From contig WAEK01000024.1 of assembly GCA_011634665.1 (NCBI GenBank), positions 199,001-263,000 of the forward strand: a stretch of DNA of 64,000 nt, read 5' to 3'. A model generated the notes under the pieces. That model was given only the letters and a program-made list of their open reading frames with translations, made no database searches and had not been told where the DNA came from. This document shows positions 35,872-47,460 of the stretch, piece by piece (the stretch's first letter is position 1; each line of letters begins with the position of its first letter). Both the position numbers and the translations under genes were made by a program. Origin of the DNA: Mortierella sp. BCC40632 (lineage: Eukaryota > Mortierellomycota > Mortierellomycetes > Mortierellales > Mortierellaceae).

Positions 35872-37914
35872 AAATTTCATGAGCTGAACTCTGAACCTTT
35901 GAACTGCTTTTTTTAGACTACTTATGGGGAATATCCCACAGCTGCGATTTATTCTTGCTTTACTAAAGGTAATACTTGACTTAGAATTTGCTATTTGAAA
36001 TGAAAACCCTCTAATCCTGGCTCTTTCTTCAGAACCTGACAGGGATAGATACTACTATTTCGGTGGTTATCAATTACATGCAGGAGGAACGATCAATGGA
36101 CAGCTTTATTTATTTGATCTTGAGGCACGCACATGGAAGAGATTGGGGTCGGATGGTGAACCTAGGATAGTTTCGGCTTGTGCGGCTACGGAGCTTTCAT
36201 TTATTGCTTGGGGTGGTAAGTAATTCCAATCTTGAGCAAGTGCTTGTGTTTACCAGGTTAGGAAATGGACTAAATCCTTCATCAATATTCAATAGGCAAA
36301 AACGCTGATAATGTCGTGACAAACGACCCAAAGCCCTTAGTTTTTAATTTCAAGAAAGGGGAATGGACTAACAAGTTTAATGCAAAGTACATTCCACCTC
36401 CTCCACCTCCACCACCCCCACCTCCTCCTCCACCACCCCCTCCATCATCGCCTTCGCCTTCACCTTCATCTGATTCTCCATCACCATCTCCAGAAAGCTC
36501 AATATCGCCTGTTCAAACACTCGCATCTGATGCAGAAAGTGAAGAAGGAAATGGAAATGGAACACTGACCGACAAAGATCCTCTTGTCACTCCGAAAGTC
36601 CCTTCGGATCAGAGAAAAAGCGGATCGAGTATAGCAGCAATAGCTGGAGGGGTCGGTGGGGGAGTTATCCTGATCTTGATCATTGCTCTGACGATTTGTG
36701 TTCGACACAGGAACAAGAGAGAGCAGAAGAACGGAAACAACACAAGGCAAAAGGATGGCGGCAGACCGATGCAAGGAGGCAGCGACTGGAAGGAACCGCC
36801 AAAAAAACAAACCCAATACAATCGCGCAAGGAATAGTCGCCGCAGATCATGGTCTAGCGATGGGGAGGGCGACATCAGAACTCGCAGATCCGAGTACCAT
36901 CCTGCGGCGCGTTCGAGAGATGAAGAGTACGGTGATGACTCTTGGAATAAGGAAACCTCATCCTTCCTCGATGAGAGGTCGGATAGAAATCTGGTGCAGA
37001 CATGGCGAAAGCAACGACGAGACTCGAACTCGGATACAGATATGAGATCATCAAGACAAAAAGGATTCTCGCCTAGAAGAGAGTACGGTGACTATGGAGC
37101 TCATTCAAGAGAGACAGATGCCCAATCCGATACAGATCTGAGATCGTCAAGACAAAAAGGATTCTCGCCTAGAAGAGAACATAGTGACTATGGAGCCCAT
37201 GCAAGAGAGATAGATTTCCAATCCTCGGAGAAGAGTGGGTACAATCACGTGGTAGACCAAAGAGATTCCGATGATGACCTGGATCGATACCGACACCCTC
37301 CAGTTAGGTCTGAGACCCCACCTAGGGGACACCTAGAGTCATCTAGATCCAGATCCGAACACCAGCCCTTAAGGCACTCGAGTCGTCATTCACCTGTTGA
37401 ATCTCAATCGTCTCCAACAACTCAACGATTGCATTATGAAAATCTGGATAGTCATAATCGACGAGATCCCCACCAAAACAACTCACGACAGGTTGGACTC
37501 AAATTTGGATATGTTCAACCAAATGAACCTCAGCTTATCTCGAACGCAGGCAGTTCTCGGTATCAATCTGACATAGGCATCTCCCGTGAGATCTCGAGTG
37601 TAGGTGGCCCTCGGCATGTGAATCCGAACGACATTGATGTAATACCTCCAGCCTATTCTCAACATGGACAGGACTCAGCTCACGGCTCCTTAGATACTCC
37701 CAATTCTCAGCGAAGAGATCCCCAGAACGATGTTCCTCTATACTTCAACCCAAATCTTGGAACTGCATATCCTGGAAATCCACAGACCAAAGGCTCTCGG
37801 TTTGGTAGTTTATATAGCCATCGGGGGATGGCAGATGCACGAAGACAAAGGACCACACGACGACCGCCATATAGAGCCACCAACATTTCTACTTCTGCTG
37901 GTCAGGAATACTAG
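35139..37914 (+). CDS. K4: mosaic kelch-ectodomain membrane protein
   Basis: Exons 35139-35807, 35917-35968, 36033-36215 and 36296-37914 give 840 residues. Signal peptide MRIIPTAVGVLSLIVRVLSQ, nearly that of K1. The ectodomain is K1-like (DESRLIIHGG, FFQLDLTKNWTV, EEPKNMQISGI, YYYFGGY, LYLFDLEARTWKRLG, FIAWGG). Eighteen or so prolines follow, then an acidic/serine stalk and the membrane helix (about 414-436, IAAIAGGVGGGVILILIIAL). From about 36760 the tail switches to sequence nearly identical to K2/K3 (MQGGSDWKEPPKK, NRARNSRRRSWSSDGEGD), with two tail repeats (37030-37224), continuing into the 3' region. Intron 1 holds a T homopolymer of about 33. It looks like the product of gene conversion or unequal crossover. 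Confidence 0.87.
37030..37224 (+). repeat. Tail repeat of K4, 2 units
   Basis: Two units of 96-99 bp matching those of K2 almost base for base. Confidence 0.9.
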
Positions 37915-38111
37915 TAGATCCATCTCTCGGTTTCAATCTCTGACTAGATCCTGCTGACTACCAATGCAATTGCAGTTGGTGTAGGATCTTTGACCGCATT
38001 GACCAATACGTTTCACACCCACCCTGGATCAGAGAGGACCTCATTGTAGCGATATTATGAATGACTTAGTTTGATATCTACTAACAATGTAGACTTTCGG
38101 ATCATATTGAG

Positions 38112-38182
38112 GCATCGGATCAAATTGGAGCGATTTTTTTTTTTTTCGCAGACTTGAGTTCTCTGAATGTATTTAATAATAA
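38112..38182 (+). promoter_or_regulatory. K4 3' element and polyadenylation signal
   Basis: GCATCGGATCAAATTGGA at about 38112-38129 followed by AATAATAAAG near 38175. Confidence 0.55.
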
Positions 38183-39884
38183 AGAATGAACCTGATTCTT
38201 CCTGCTCACGTTTCGTAATCCTATGAGGAGCAGGATGGATTCAATTTTAGGATCGTCTGTATTGTCCATAGACGATTGTATTGCTTGGAGTCATCAAACG
38301 CACCTATCAGTTGAATGTTCGATGAGTTACAACAATACATGTTCTCATTTTGAGTTGCGGTTGCTGTAGATCCTCGTGAGTGGGAGCGTCAATTCCTCTT
38401 GACTAGCCACCATCTGGAATGAGATTTGCTTTCGTGAAAGTTCCTTTAGCAGAACAACAGTGCGATACAAGGCTGTTGTGCTGTGTTGATGCGAGTCAGT
38501 TTCACAGACCAAACCGATGGCCATTGAGGTCTTTAGAGATTCTAGGATTAGCGAGACCCTAAATCGGTTCAAAAGGCAGCGAGAGCCCTATTCTAACACT
38601 GGTGCTACTTGGGAATCCTTCAAAATCATTTTTATAAGCATCTATGGACTCTGTGTTAGAGCATCCATGAATTACTATGCTGAATTTACTTTGAGATGAC
38701 TCAATGCCTCTTGTGAGATAGGATCCTCAACAGCTTATCCGATACAGTGAGGTGACAGATTACAAGACACTTTACGCTGGTAAAGGGGGGGGTTTGCCTT
38801 AGGTTGGGGGTTTGTAGAATGGACCCAACCAACCTGCTTTCAGAACATAATGCTCTCAGGAGGCATGGATGTAAGAAAATGAGGCTTCTATCTTAGCCTG
38901 GTCCCCTTGTATATTCGAGCCTGCTAGATACAGCCGGCTATGACCAAGAATGAGCCCAACAAGTCTTGGAGTGATTTTGAGTGTCCCCTGATGGCGGAAC
39001 TAGGACTTTTGGCTCGTGGGCGGGCCATTCCCAAAAGAGGTTAGTGCTTGAAAGCGCTGCACGAAATCTTCTTCCCATTCAGCAAAGAATACCCCTCCCT
39101 CCCAAGCCACGGAATGGCTTGTCGATCAATTCGTTCCTTCTAGGAGGCTCTCACACACTTTGGCGACTGTTCAGCACAGCACCTGAGACTGCCCTTCTGT
39201 GTCTACTGTTTCCATGCACCCAGCTGGGTTTTCAAGTTTTCTTTGAAAATACAACTCTCACAAGATATTCGAACAGAATAGTCTGATAGGCCTCTCTCTC
39301 CTCTCTATTCCGAATAGCTTGCGGCTCGGGCATCATATTCTACCCTCCCAGAATGGACCATTGAATCTCAGATTATAGTACCTGGGACAACGGGAGCAGC
39401 TTTGTGTTGTTAGTCATGTCATACATTGACTAGCTACAACCCTTTGCTTGTGGGCCTATACTCAGGAGACATATGACTGACCAACAGCCTGTTCCATTAC
39501 CCCTCGTGTTAGGCAGGAGCCCTCTGGGATTTGTTCATCTCTATCAACTCGTCACTCCTTGTGAAGAGTCAGTCTCCATTCATCATTAGCGTCTCGTACT
39601 ATCGTTTCTTGAAGAGCATATTCTACCGAGTAATGTCGACAACCAAGGCGGGTTTGACTTAAATATTCTTGGCGGATTGGGAGGAGGAGGAGGAGGAAGG
39701 TCTTCAAAGAATAGAGAATCGGGGGTAACAAGTCGAACATTGGCGGATTTCGAGGGTAGGTGAACAATTGTTGTTTTTTGAGCGTTTCCCGAGTTTCCGT
39801 GAAAAAAAAAAGAGAATGGATGGTGGGCGCACACAGCAGACAGATCCTCTACACAGCAGGACTACAATAGAGCCTGAAATGAGT

Positions 39885-39920
39885 GAGCCCAGATGTTTGT
39901 GTTCAGAGAGATGTCTTGGG
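39885..39920 (+). promoter_or_regulatory. Shared upstream element E1 (K5 copy)
   Basis: GAGCCCAGATGTTTGTGTTC followed by an ATGTCTT word, about 510 bp before the K5 ATG. Surrounding DNA is not similar to the other copies. Confidence 0.38.
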
Positions 39921-40162
39921 CGGGGCGCCCCATGACAAACGACTGCAGTCAGTAGCATTTCTCAAGCCCATCAGGTCCATCCAGTCGTCATCCATTTCCA
40001 CGGCTAGGGTTGTCGCGATAGATATGGATATGGGATTCCCTGATCTCGTTCTTTCTCCATCATCGCATCCCTATCATCTGATGCTACTTTTCTCTCCCCT
40101 CCCACCCTCTCTTATCCCAGCTTCCACTGTCGTTGTTCCGAAGCTTCAGCAGGAAGCGATTG

Positions 40163-40192
40163 GCACCATGGAGAATCCGACGTTGTGCAACC
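40163..40192 (+). promoter_or_regulatory. Shared upstream element E2 (K5 copy)
   Basis: A diverged copy: GGAGAATCCGACGTTGTGCA then ACC, 216 bp before the ATG. Confidence 0.42.
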
Positions 40193-40397
40193 TAACCTTA
40201 TAGTTCACTTATCATTTCAGGACAATGGGTGACTGTGAGCATGTTTTTCCTTTGTTTTCCTTTCTCTCATCATTCTTATCGCTTTTCTCTTTCTTTCCTT
40301 CTGTCACTCTACACTTTCTCTCTTCTTAGTTTCTTCACTTCAGCCTCCAACGAACGCAGCTTTCCCCCATCACAATCAACCCCGGCAGCAAAGAACA

Positions 40398-41098
40398 ATG
40401 AGAGTCGTCCCAGCGGTAGTAGGAGTGCTGTCGTTGGTTGTGCGAACTCTATGTCAGACACCACCGTCCGACAGCTTGGCCTCATCCCCTTGGAGTACAC
40501 CTAGAGGAGGCATGGCATATTCATCCGATGAGTCCCGTCTTATCATCCACGGAGGTGCCATAGTCAACGGGGAATACTTTGAGGCCAAAACGGGATTCTT
40601 TCAACTTGACCTCACCAAAAACTGGACAGCCGCCAAAGCCCCATGGAAAGAGTTGAATGACAGCAAAGACATGCAGATCTCAGGGATCGGTTCAACAGTA
40701 CTTCCAGATGGGAATGTTCTCATTCTAGCCACAAAAGTTCCTGTTTCAAAAGGCCAAACGCTAGTTCTTGCTACTTTCGACCGCAAAAACCAATGGTCTC
40801 AGCAGGTTGATATACCCTCTGAATTGAACCTCACTTACGGTTTGGAAGGGATCAGCTATAGTGTGGTTAGCTCATCGAGTGAGGCAATCTATTTCCCTGC
40901 ATTCGGGTTCATGATATCATCCTTAAAAAATCTCAAGCCTATCGCCTTTCCACCTCGCTGGCGCGGTACCCCTGTCGGATGGTCCAGTTCTCTGGAAACG
41001 CTGTTTTCAATTCAGCACCGCAAAGATGGGACAGTTGCTATTGATAAACTGTTGAAGAGCACGACCACTTCCGAACTCGAATGGAGATCTGAGGTAAC

Positions 41099-41148
<50 letters not shown>

Positions 41149-42816
41149 AAAGAAAATGAGAACATAGTTGGTCATGTTCTGCGTGGGCACAAAACGTTTT
41201 TTTTTTTTTTTTTTTTGTGCATTTATTTTAAATACTGAACTCTGAGTGTTTGAGCTGATTTCATAGATACTCAGCGGCGATATCCCCAAATCAGTGTATT
41301 TCTCCTGCTTCACTAAAGGTAATATATGCTGAGGTTTTACCAATTAAGTGATCAATCCTCTAACATTGTCTATTCCTCCAGCTCCTGACAGCGATAAATA
41401 CTATATGTATGGCGCGTATAATAGAAATGGAGATGAGACCATCGTCGTTGGATCACTCTATTTATTGGATTTAGTAGCGCGCAAATGGACGAAGCTGGGG
41501 CGCGATGGAGAGCCGAGGATGGCCTCGGCCTGTGCAGCCACGAAGCGTGCATTTGTAGCATGGGGTGGTAAGGATCTTTAGTCGTGCGTGTGCACTGCTC
41601 TCTGGTAATTTAATAGGGGCAACAGACTAACCTTTGCCACTCCTTAATAGGCAAGACAAAGGATAATATTGCAGTAAACGACTCTATGCCTTTGATTTTC
41701 GATCTTAAGGAGGAAAAGTGGACCAATAAGTTTGTTGTGGAGTACATTCCGCCACCACCACCACCAAAACCGAAGCCCATTTCGTCATCGACTGGTTCAC
41801 CTTCCCAGACACCCACCACTGATATCGAGAATGGGAGTAATGACGCGAATGAAATCAACGAAGGAGACGGCGATAAAGAGCCCCGAGACACTCCAACAAC
41901 ATCTACAGATCAGACTAAAAGTGAGATGAAGATGATCATTATTGCTGGAGGAGCAGGTGGAGGGGCGATTTTGGCCACTTTCGTTGCTCTAATCCTTTGT
42001 CTCCGAGGCAAAAGGGGGAGAAAACAGAGAGACAACTACAGCTCGAAGCGTTTGGACGGTAACTGGAGGGCCTCACCCAAAAAATCAGTTCAAGACAGAT
42101 ATCCAAGGAGAGATCGCCGTAGATCATGGTCTAGTGACGAGGAGAGTGACTTACGAACTCGCCGGTCAGAGCATAATTCTATGACGCGATTAAGAGAGGA
42201 ACGGTATGTCGGAGACCTTTCCAATAAGGAAACTTCGTCGTTCATTGATAGGGGGTCAGACCAAGATTTAGTACAAACATGGCGAAGGCAGCGGCAAGGC
42301 TCGAGCTGGGATACAGAGCAGAGATCATCCAGACAAAAAGCATCACCATATAATTATAGCAAAGACCTTGGATATGGAGCCCATCCAAGAGAGGCAGCAG
42401 TCCAGCCATCGGCAAGAAGGAAAGAGAGTTCTTTTGTAAACCAGCATGAAAATAGACCTGGGCGCCAGCATTCGAGGCTCCCCAATCACCATGCGTCCCG
42501 TGGGTTCCAATCTTCACCAACGGCTCAACATTCGCACTACACCTACTTGGAGAATATCCAAGCAGGGAGCCATCAACCTGGCGACTCGCGACGGGTTCGA
42601 CCCCAGCAAGGCAATGTGCAAACGAACGACCCTCGTAGCATCTCAGACACAAGTGCTTTCCAGTATGTGGACTCACATAATGATTCACTCCCGGCTTACG
42701 AATCCAAGTGCACCATTGAACCGAAATTGAGAGGTCCTCAAGACGACATCGCTCAGCACCTTGGTCTCAGCCTCGGAGGTTTACAACTCGGAAACCCGCA
42801 CACTAGAAGTTCTTAA
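40398..42816 (+). CDS. K5: kelch-ectodomain single-pass membrane protein, short tail
   Basis: Exons 40398-41093, 41267-41318, 41382-41567 and 41651-42816 give 699 residues. Signal peptide MRVVPAVVGVLSLVVRTLCQ. Ectodomain strands GMAYSSDESRLIIHGG, FFQLDLTKNWTA, ISGIGSTVLPDGNVLIL, then YYMYGAY, LYLLDLVARKWTKLG and FVAWGG. A short proline stalk and an acidic linker lead to the membrane helix (about 405-428, IIIAGGAGGGAILATFVALI) and CLRGKRGRK. The tail has RRRSWSSDEESD and NKETSSFID but no tandem tail repeat. The C-terminal conserved motif is eroded (LGNPHTRSS then stop). Intron 1 begins with a (GA)n microsatellite immediately after the donor GTAACC (41099-41143). Confidence 0.86.
41099..41143. 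repeat. (GA)n microsatellite inside K5 intron 1
   Basis: About 22 GA dinucleotides starting five bases after the donor site, followed by a T homopolymer (41196-41216). Confidence 0.9.
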
Positions 42817-43119
42817 CTTGAGAGTCTGTTAAACAACTATTGAGTTTTGGACATAAAGGTCCTAAGTGATTAGCAAATCACTACGCGGATTATCCAGAAG
42901 TCATCACTCGCATTTATCCACACATACCTACTGTTCAATAATCTGGTGCACTTCGGTACATGCACTTTTCAACCTTCTGAGCAGTTGGAGGTTGATCAAG
43001 GAGCATATTTAAATTAATTCACTTCATACACACCATAGACCGGAGGAAGAAAACTCTTTGCAATGACACTTAGAAGAACATCATTTTAATGTTAAAACAT
43101 ATTTTCGAGTCTCCATTGT

Positions 43120-43138
43120 GCATCGGATCAAATTAAGA
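43120..43138 (+). promoter_or_regulatory. 3' element downstream of K5
   Basis: GCATCGGATCAAATTAAGA, about 300 bp after the stop codon, matches the element in the 3' regions of K2-K4 and K6 although the surrounding DNA is unrelated by eye. Confidence 0.45.
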
Positions 43139-44380
43139 TCACACTGAAGTTTCTTTTCAATACATCCTGAGCATGCTTGTACAATTAACTGATTCCAACT
43201 CTTTCCCATTTCCCTTGCTCGGTTGTCATCTGTTTCACTCTCCTCTTTCAATTCACTAACAGCCGAACCGTTTTCTACACAAGGACTTCCGTTCATTACG
43301 TCTGGAATTCCATTTTCTCAAGGGATGTCTATCAAGACAAATACGACTTATTATAGGCCCTTGGGCAACGACTGCCATGGGTAGCATTCCTTGGGACGCT
43401 ATCCAGATACTTTTTTTTGTTATTCCTCTGCGACGTAGTTAATATCCCAAATGCGTCTTACAATTACACGTCTCATACGGATAAAAAAAAAACAATAGAG
43501 TAAAGTATGGGGCAAAAAGAGGATGTCTGCTAAGGAGTCTGCGTAGACAGTTCTCCTAGGGAACAAGGCAACTTGCAATTGCTCCAAAAGGTCTGAGACA
43601 GGCACCCCCAGCGCACCAACCCTAGCTGCACATTGTTTGCTAGTGGGTAGGGGTCCTAGACAAGAGTCCCAAATGTCCCCAAACTCGAATTTGGAGAACC
43701 GGCTTTGGGATGCTGCCTGCTGATCCGACGCCTGAAATACACGTTGTGGCAATGATGGGAGGCTGAGTTGAGTAGTGAGCTTATTACCTTCTGGTTTCTA
43801 GAGTTCAATGGCTAGTCTTGCCTTTGAGTACCAATAGACTTGCTACAGTGCGACCCTAGATTGAGGTTATGTGCGTGTGTGTAGAAGACAGTGTGGTAAA
43901 TGCTGTAGTGCAATAGCTCAGTGAGCTAGCAGAGCAGGTATGTCTTAGCTTGCCCAGACGATGAAGAGCAAATCAAACAGACTCGGATTTTCTCATTCGT
44001 TTTTACTAAGGAATGACACATGTATAGTTCTGGTTTAAGGTAGTCAATGACATCTGGCTGTGCTTGTCTGTATATATTAGTCGCATATTGTGGAGGTCCT
44101 CAGTCATCTGCGACCTGAGCCACCCGCCCTCCAAAGAGCCCCTCCTTCTTCGAGGCAATGGTGTCAGTTTAATTAGGCCGGAAATCCGTAGTATTGATAT
44201 GGGAGTCATGGTCAAATGTAAAATCAGGGGCAACAAATTAAAGACATGCCTTGAGGCAGGCAGTAGCATCTGTTCTCTTGTGCATTTCCCTGGGTATCTC
44301 TTACGCATAAACTAGTGAGTGCAGTGGGTGCATGGACTCTACTCATGGAAAGCAGCAAGAATCAAAGTTTAAAAGAGCCT

Positions 44381-44415
<35 letters not shown>

Positions 44416-44417
44416 GA

Positions 44418-44440
44418 GAGCCGAGATTTTTGTGCCCAGT
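44418..44440 (+). promoter_or_regulatory. Shared upstream element E1 (K6 copy)
   Basis: AGCCGAGATTTTTGTGCCCAG, about 490 bp before the ATG. Confidence 0.38.
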
Positions 44441-44692
44441 CTAATACCGGACACGCTATAACAAATATAAATGTTCACCAATATTTTCTCAGACTTAAGC
44501 TCCTACATCCATGTCTGGAGCAACTACTATGGGCATGGGTGTTAAGGACGAGAGGTTCCTACTCGGCTTTTTCACCACTCGCACATCAATAGCTCTCACA
44601 TCCTTTCTCCCTCTTCGTAGAAATAAAAATCAGAGAAAACGTCAGCTCACCTTAATGTTGCTTGAGGGCTCCTGCATGAAAAGCGACATGTG

Positions 44693-44719
44693 TCACGGAG
44701 GATTAGCTGCAGTGCAACA
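44693..44719 (+). promoter_or_regulatory. Shared upstream element E2 (K6 copy)
   Basis: TCACGGAGGATTAGCTGCAG then TGCAACA, just over 200 bp before the ATG. Confidence 0.42.
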
Positions 44720-44909
44720 TTGAATTGTGGTCCCTCCAGGGCAATTCACCATGAGCAGTCCCCTCTACTTTTCCGTTCACAATACCATCTCTCTCACCGC
44801 CTTTCTCTTTCTTTATCATTACTCGACCCTTCCCCCCTTCCTTTTCACTCTCCAGACTCCAAACAGTACAACCGTCTCTCCACCACACAAAGCACTGGTA
44901 GCAAGAACA

Positions 44910-47181
44910 ATGAGAGTCATTCCAGCAGTGGTGGGGGTGTTGTCTTTGATTGTACAAGCTCAATGTCAGGAGCCCCTCTTGGGGCTTGTGGACTCGACAC
45001 CATGGACGAGGCCTTCCGTAGGGGCGGCATTTACATCTGATGGAAACCGTCTTATTATCCATGGAGGCAGGATATTTGATGGAACGAATTATTCGCTAAG
45101 GAAAGAGTTCTTTCAGCTTGACCTCACTAAAAACTGGACGACTGATAATGCCCCATGGAAGTTGCTTAAGAATCCCACTGATATTTCAATTTCAGGATTC
45201 AGCGCAGGGATCCTTCCAGATGGAAAAGTTCTCATTCTAGCTGCGAATATACCAGCTATTGAGCAACAGATGCTCTCCCTCGTTACTACCGATGGCCAGG
45301 GTCAGTGGACTCAACAGCGTGGAATACCCTCAAAGCTGGCTTACCCCCTTGAAAGCCGTGTAGCCAGTTATTCGATCGTAGTCTCACCAAAAGGGGAAAT
45401 TTATTTCCCTAACTTTGGAGTCATGGTGTCAGCTATCAACAATCTCACACCCATCTTTACTTCAACTCTCAAGACCGGCACTCCTACTTTGTGGTCCAGT
45501 TCTTTGAATGCTCCTATAATGATTTCGACCGACCAGCCTGGAAATTTTGTCACTCAAAAATTAGCAGAGGATCAAGCAAGCTCAAGTATCGAGTGGAGTC
45601 AAGTGGTTAGTACTCAGTGGTTATTTTTTCTGCTCGCGACTTCGTAGAGCATTTTCTAAACCCTTTGAAACGATTTGGTAGACGATTGATGGCAACAGTC
45701 CCCAAACAAATGGTGTTGACGCCCCGTGCTCTGCTAAAGGTAAGAACATATGCTGAAATACTACCTAAAGATCGTATAACCCTCTAACAGTGTCTTTTCA
45801 AATAGATCCTCAAAACGACAGGTTTTATGTCTATGACGGACGGTTACATGTGCTAGAACTTCCATCACGCAAATGGATGAAGCTAGGTCCTGACAACGAG
45901 CCAAGATACAGCGCGGTCTGTGTGGCTACGAAGCGTGCATTTATTGTCTGGGGTGGTATGTCACTCCGGTTGCGATTACTTGCCTATGTTTGTGAGTGGA
46001 TCAAAAGCGATGAGCTAATCGTTCGCCAACTCTCAATAGGAAGGGCGAAAGATGGCCCTTTGCCTGCAGGTTCAAAACCATTGATTTTCGATTTCGTGTT
46101 GGGAACCTGGACCGACAAGTTTGTTGTAGAGAATGCTTCTCTACCACCACCACCTCCTCCACCACCACTCCCAGATTCTCCATCTGCTTCACAAACGCCC
46201 ACTTCAGGCTCAGTGAATGGAGGTGGTAATGGAAACACGACCAGTAGCGGGATCAAGAGTAAAGGGTCCCATGAAGCCTCAACGTCTGAAAATCAGAGCT
46301 CGAATGAACCGAATGTAGTTGCAATTGCCGGAGGAGTAGGTGGAAGTGTTATCTTGATCTCTCTAGTTGCTTTGGTCTTCTGTACCCGACGCAACAGCAA
46401 GATGAAGCAAGAACGAGAGGATCTCATGAACCGACTCATTGGATCAAGTCAAGATATCTACGCAAGGAGTGACCGCCGCAAGTCATGGTCTAACAACGGG
46501 GAGGACGATTTTAAGGCTCGTCGATCAGAGCACCGGTCAGCAGTACGCACAAGAGAAGAAGAATATGATGATATTCCTAGGAACAAGGAGTCCTCATCTA
46601 TCTATGATGGAAATTCAGACAGAGACTTTGCTAAGACTGGGAGACACCAAAAGAGGGACTCTTACAATGACACAGATCGATTTCAACGATCTTCCTTCAA
46701 AAGTGAGCCATTTCGGGCTAAACCTGAGCGCCAAAATTCAGGATATTCGAGTCGCCAATCGTCTCCGAAATCTCAATCATCACCGGCAACTCTGCACTCG
46801 CACTACCAATATTTGGGAAGTCTACAGCCAAGGGATCCTCACCAAAGTGACTCTCGTAAGGTTGGGCTCCAGTTTGGCTATGTGCAACCAAATGAACCTC
46901 AGCTTGTCTCAAACGCAGGAAGCCCTCAATACGTGGATCCACACTTTATTGGTTCCCAGCGCGCCAACTCACAACGAAGGGATCCTCAGAACGATATCCC
47001 ACAGTACTTCATTCCAAACTTTGGAGCCTCCCAACCCGGAAACCCACAGACTAGAGGATCTCAACGTGGAAGTCTGTTCAGCAAAAGTGGTGTCACGAAT
47101 ACTCATGACCAAAATACCTCACACCACCAATTACTTAGACACTCCAGCAACTCTACGCCTCTCAGTCATGTTAATCCATAG
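44910..47181 (+). CDS. K6: kelch-ectodomain single-pass membrane protein
   Basis: Exons 44910-45605, 45682-45739, 45806-45955 and 46040-47181 give 681 residues. Signal peptide MRVIPAVVGVLSLIVQAQCQ. Ectodomain: FTSDGNRLIIHGG, FFQLDLTKNWTT, ISGFSAGILPDGKVLIL, FYVYDGRLHVLEL, RKWMKLG, FIVWGG. The third exon is shorter than in other copies (150 nt), losing a hairpin. The microexon is 58 nt instead of 52. The first donor is GTTAGT. Intron 3 (84 nt) has no stop in frame, so its retention would insert 28 residues. Proline stalk, membrane helix (about 393-415, VVAIAGGVGGSVILISLVAL) and CTRRNSK follow. The tail lacks the tandem repeats but keeps RRKSWSNNGEDD, NKESSSIYD and PGNPQTRGSQRGSLFS. Confidence 0.85.
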
Positions 47182-47382
47182 ACGAGTGACCTGACCTACA
47201 TTTCAGGTCGGATCTTACTGACTCTCAATGCAGTCGGAGTGGATCCAAATCTTCTATTTCCTCTATTCAACGAGCTCATCCCGTGCCTGGCCCAGTCCAG
47301 ACAATGTGTTCTCATGACGATTTCACGAATAGTTTGGAGTGGAGATAGTATAGCGGTGATACCAACTCTCGGGCACCACTTG

Positions 47383-47460
47383 CACATCGGATCAAATTAG
47401 AATGTTGTTTTTTTTCATAATTTTATGTACCCTGACTGCACTTGTAAAATAAAATACATC
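47383..47460 (+). promoter_or_regulatory. K6 3' element and polyadenylation signal
   Basis: CACATCGGATCAAATTAGA at 47383-47401 then AATAAAA near 47450. Confidence 0.5.

Larger units (their letters stand above)
33250..38290. repeat. Tandem duplication unit containing K4
   Basis: Third and most diverged unit upstream of the gene. From about 36760 to about 38240 it is again nearly identical to the K2 and K3 units, so homogenisation has affected the 3' half. Confidence 0.6.
37915..40397. other. K4-K5 intergenic region
   Basis: No gene accepted. The first roughly 330 bp are the K4 3' end. After that similarity to the repeat units fades. An open frame at 38981-39286 shows no family. Diverged upstream elements appear near 39885 and 40163. 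Confidence 0.5.
42817..44909. other. K5-K6 intergenic region
   Basis: No gene accepted. Contains the K5 3' element, a (GA)n tract at about 44382-44412 and diverged E1/E2 elements before K6. Confidence 0.5.

Noticed and set aside
22872..38290. Repeated blocks considered as a CRISPR-like or satellite array
   Set aside because: The units are about 5.2 kb, contain whole genes and lack regular spacers. They are segmental gene duplications in a eukaryote.
38981..39286. 101-codon ORF in the K4-K5 spacer considered as a transposon fragment
   Set aside because: I could not match it to any reverse transcriptase, integrase or transposase motif.
43900..43990. tRNA-like A-box sequence (TAGCTCAGTGAGCTAGCAGAGCA)
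   Set aside because: No matching T arm, anticodon arm or acceptor stem could be folded downstream.
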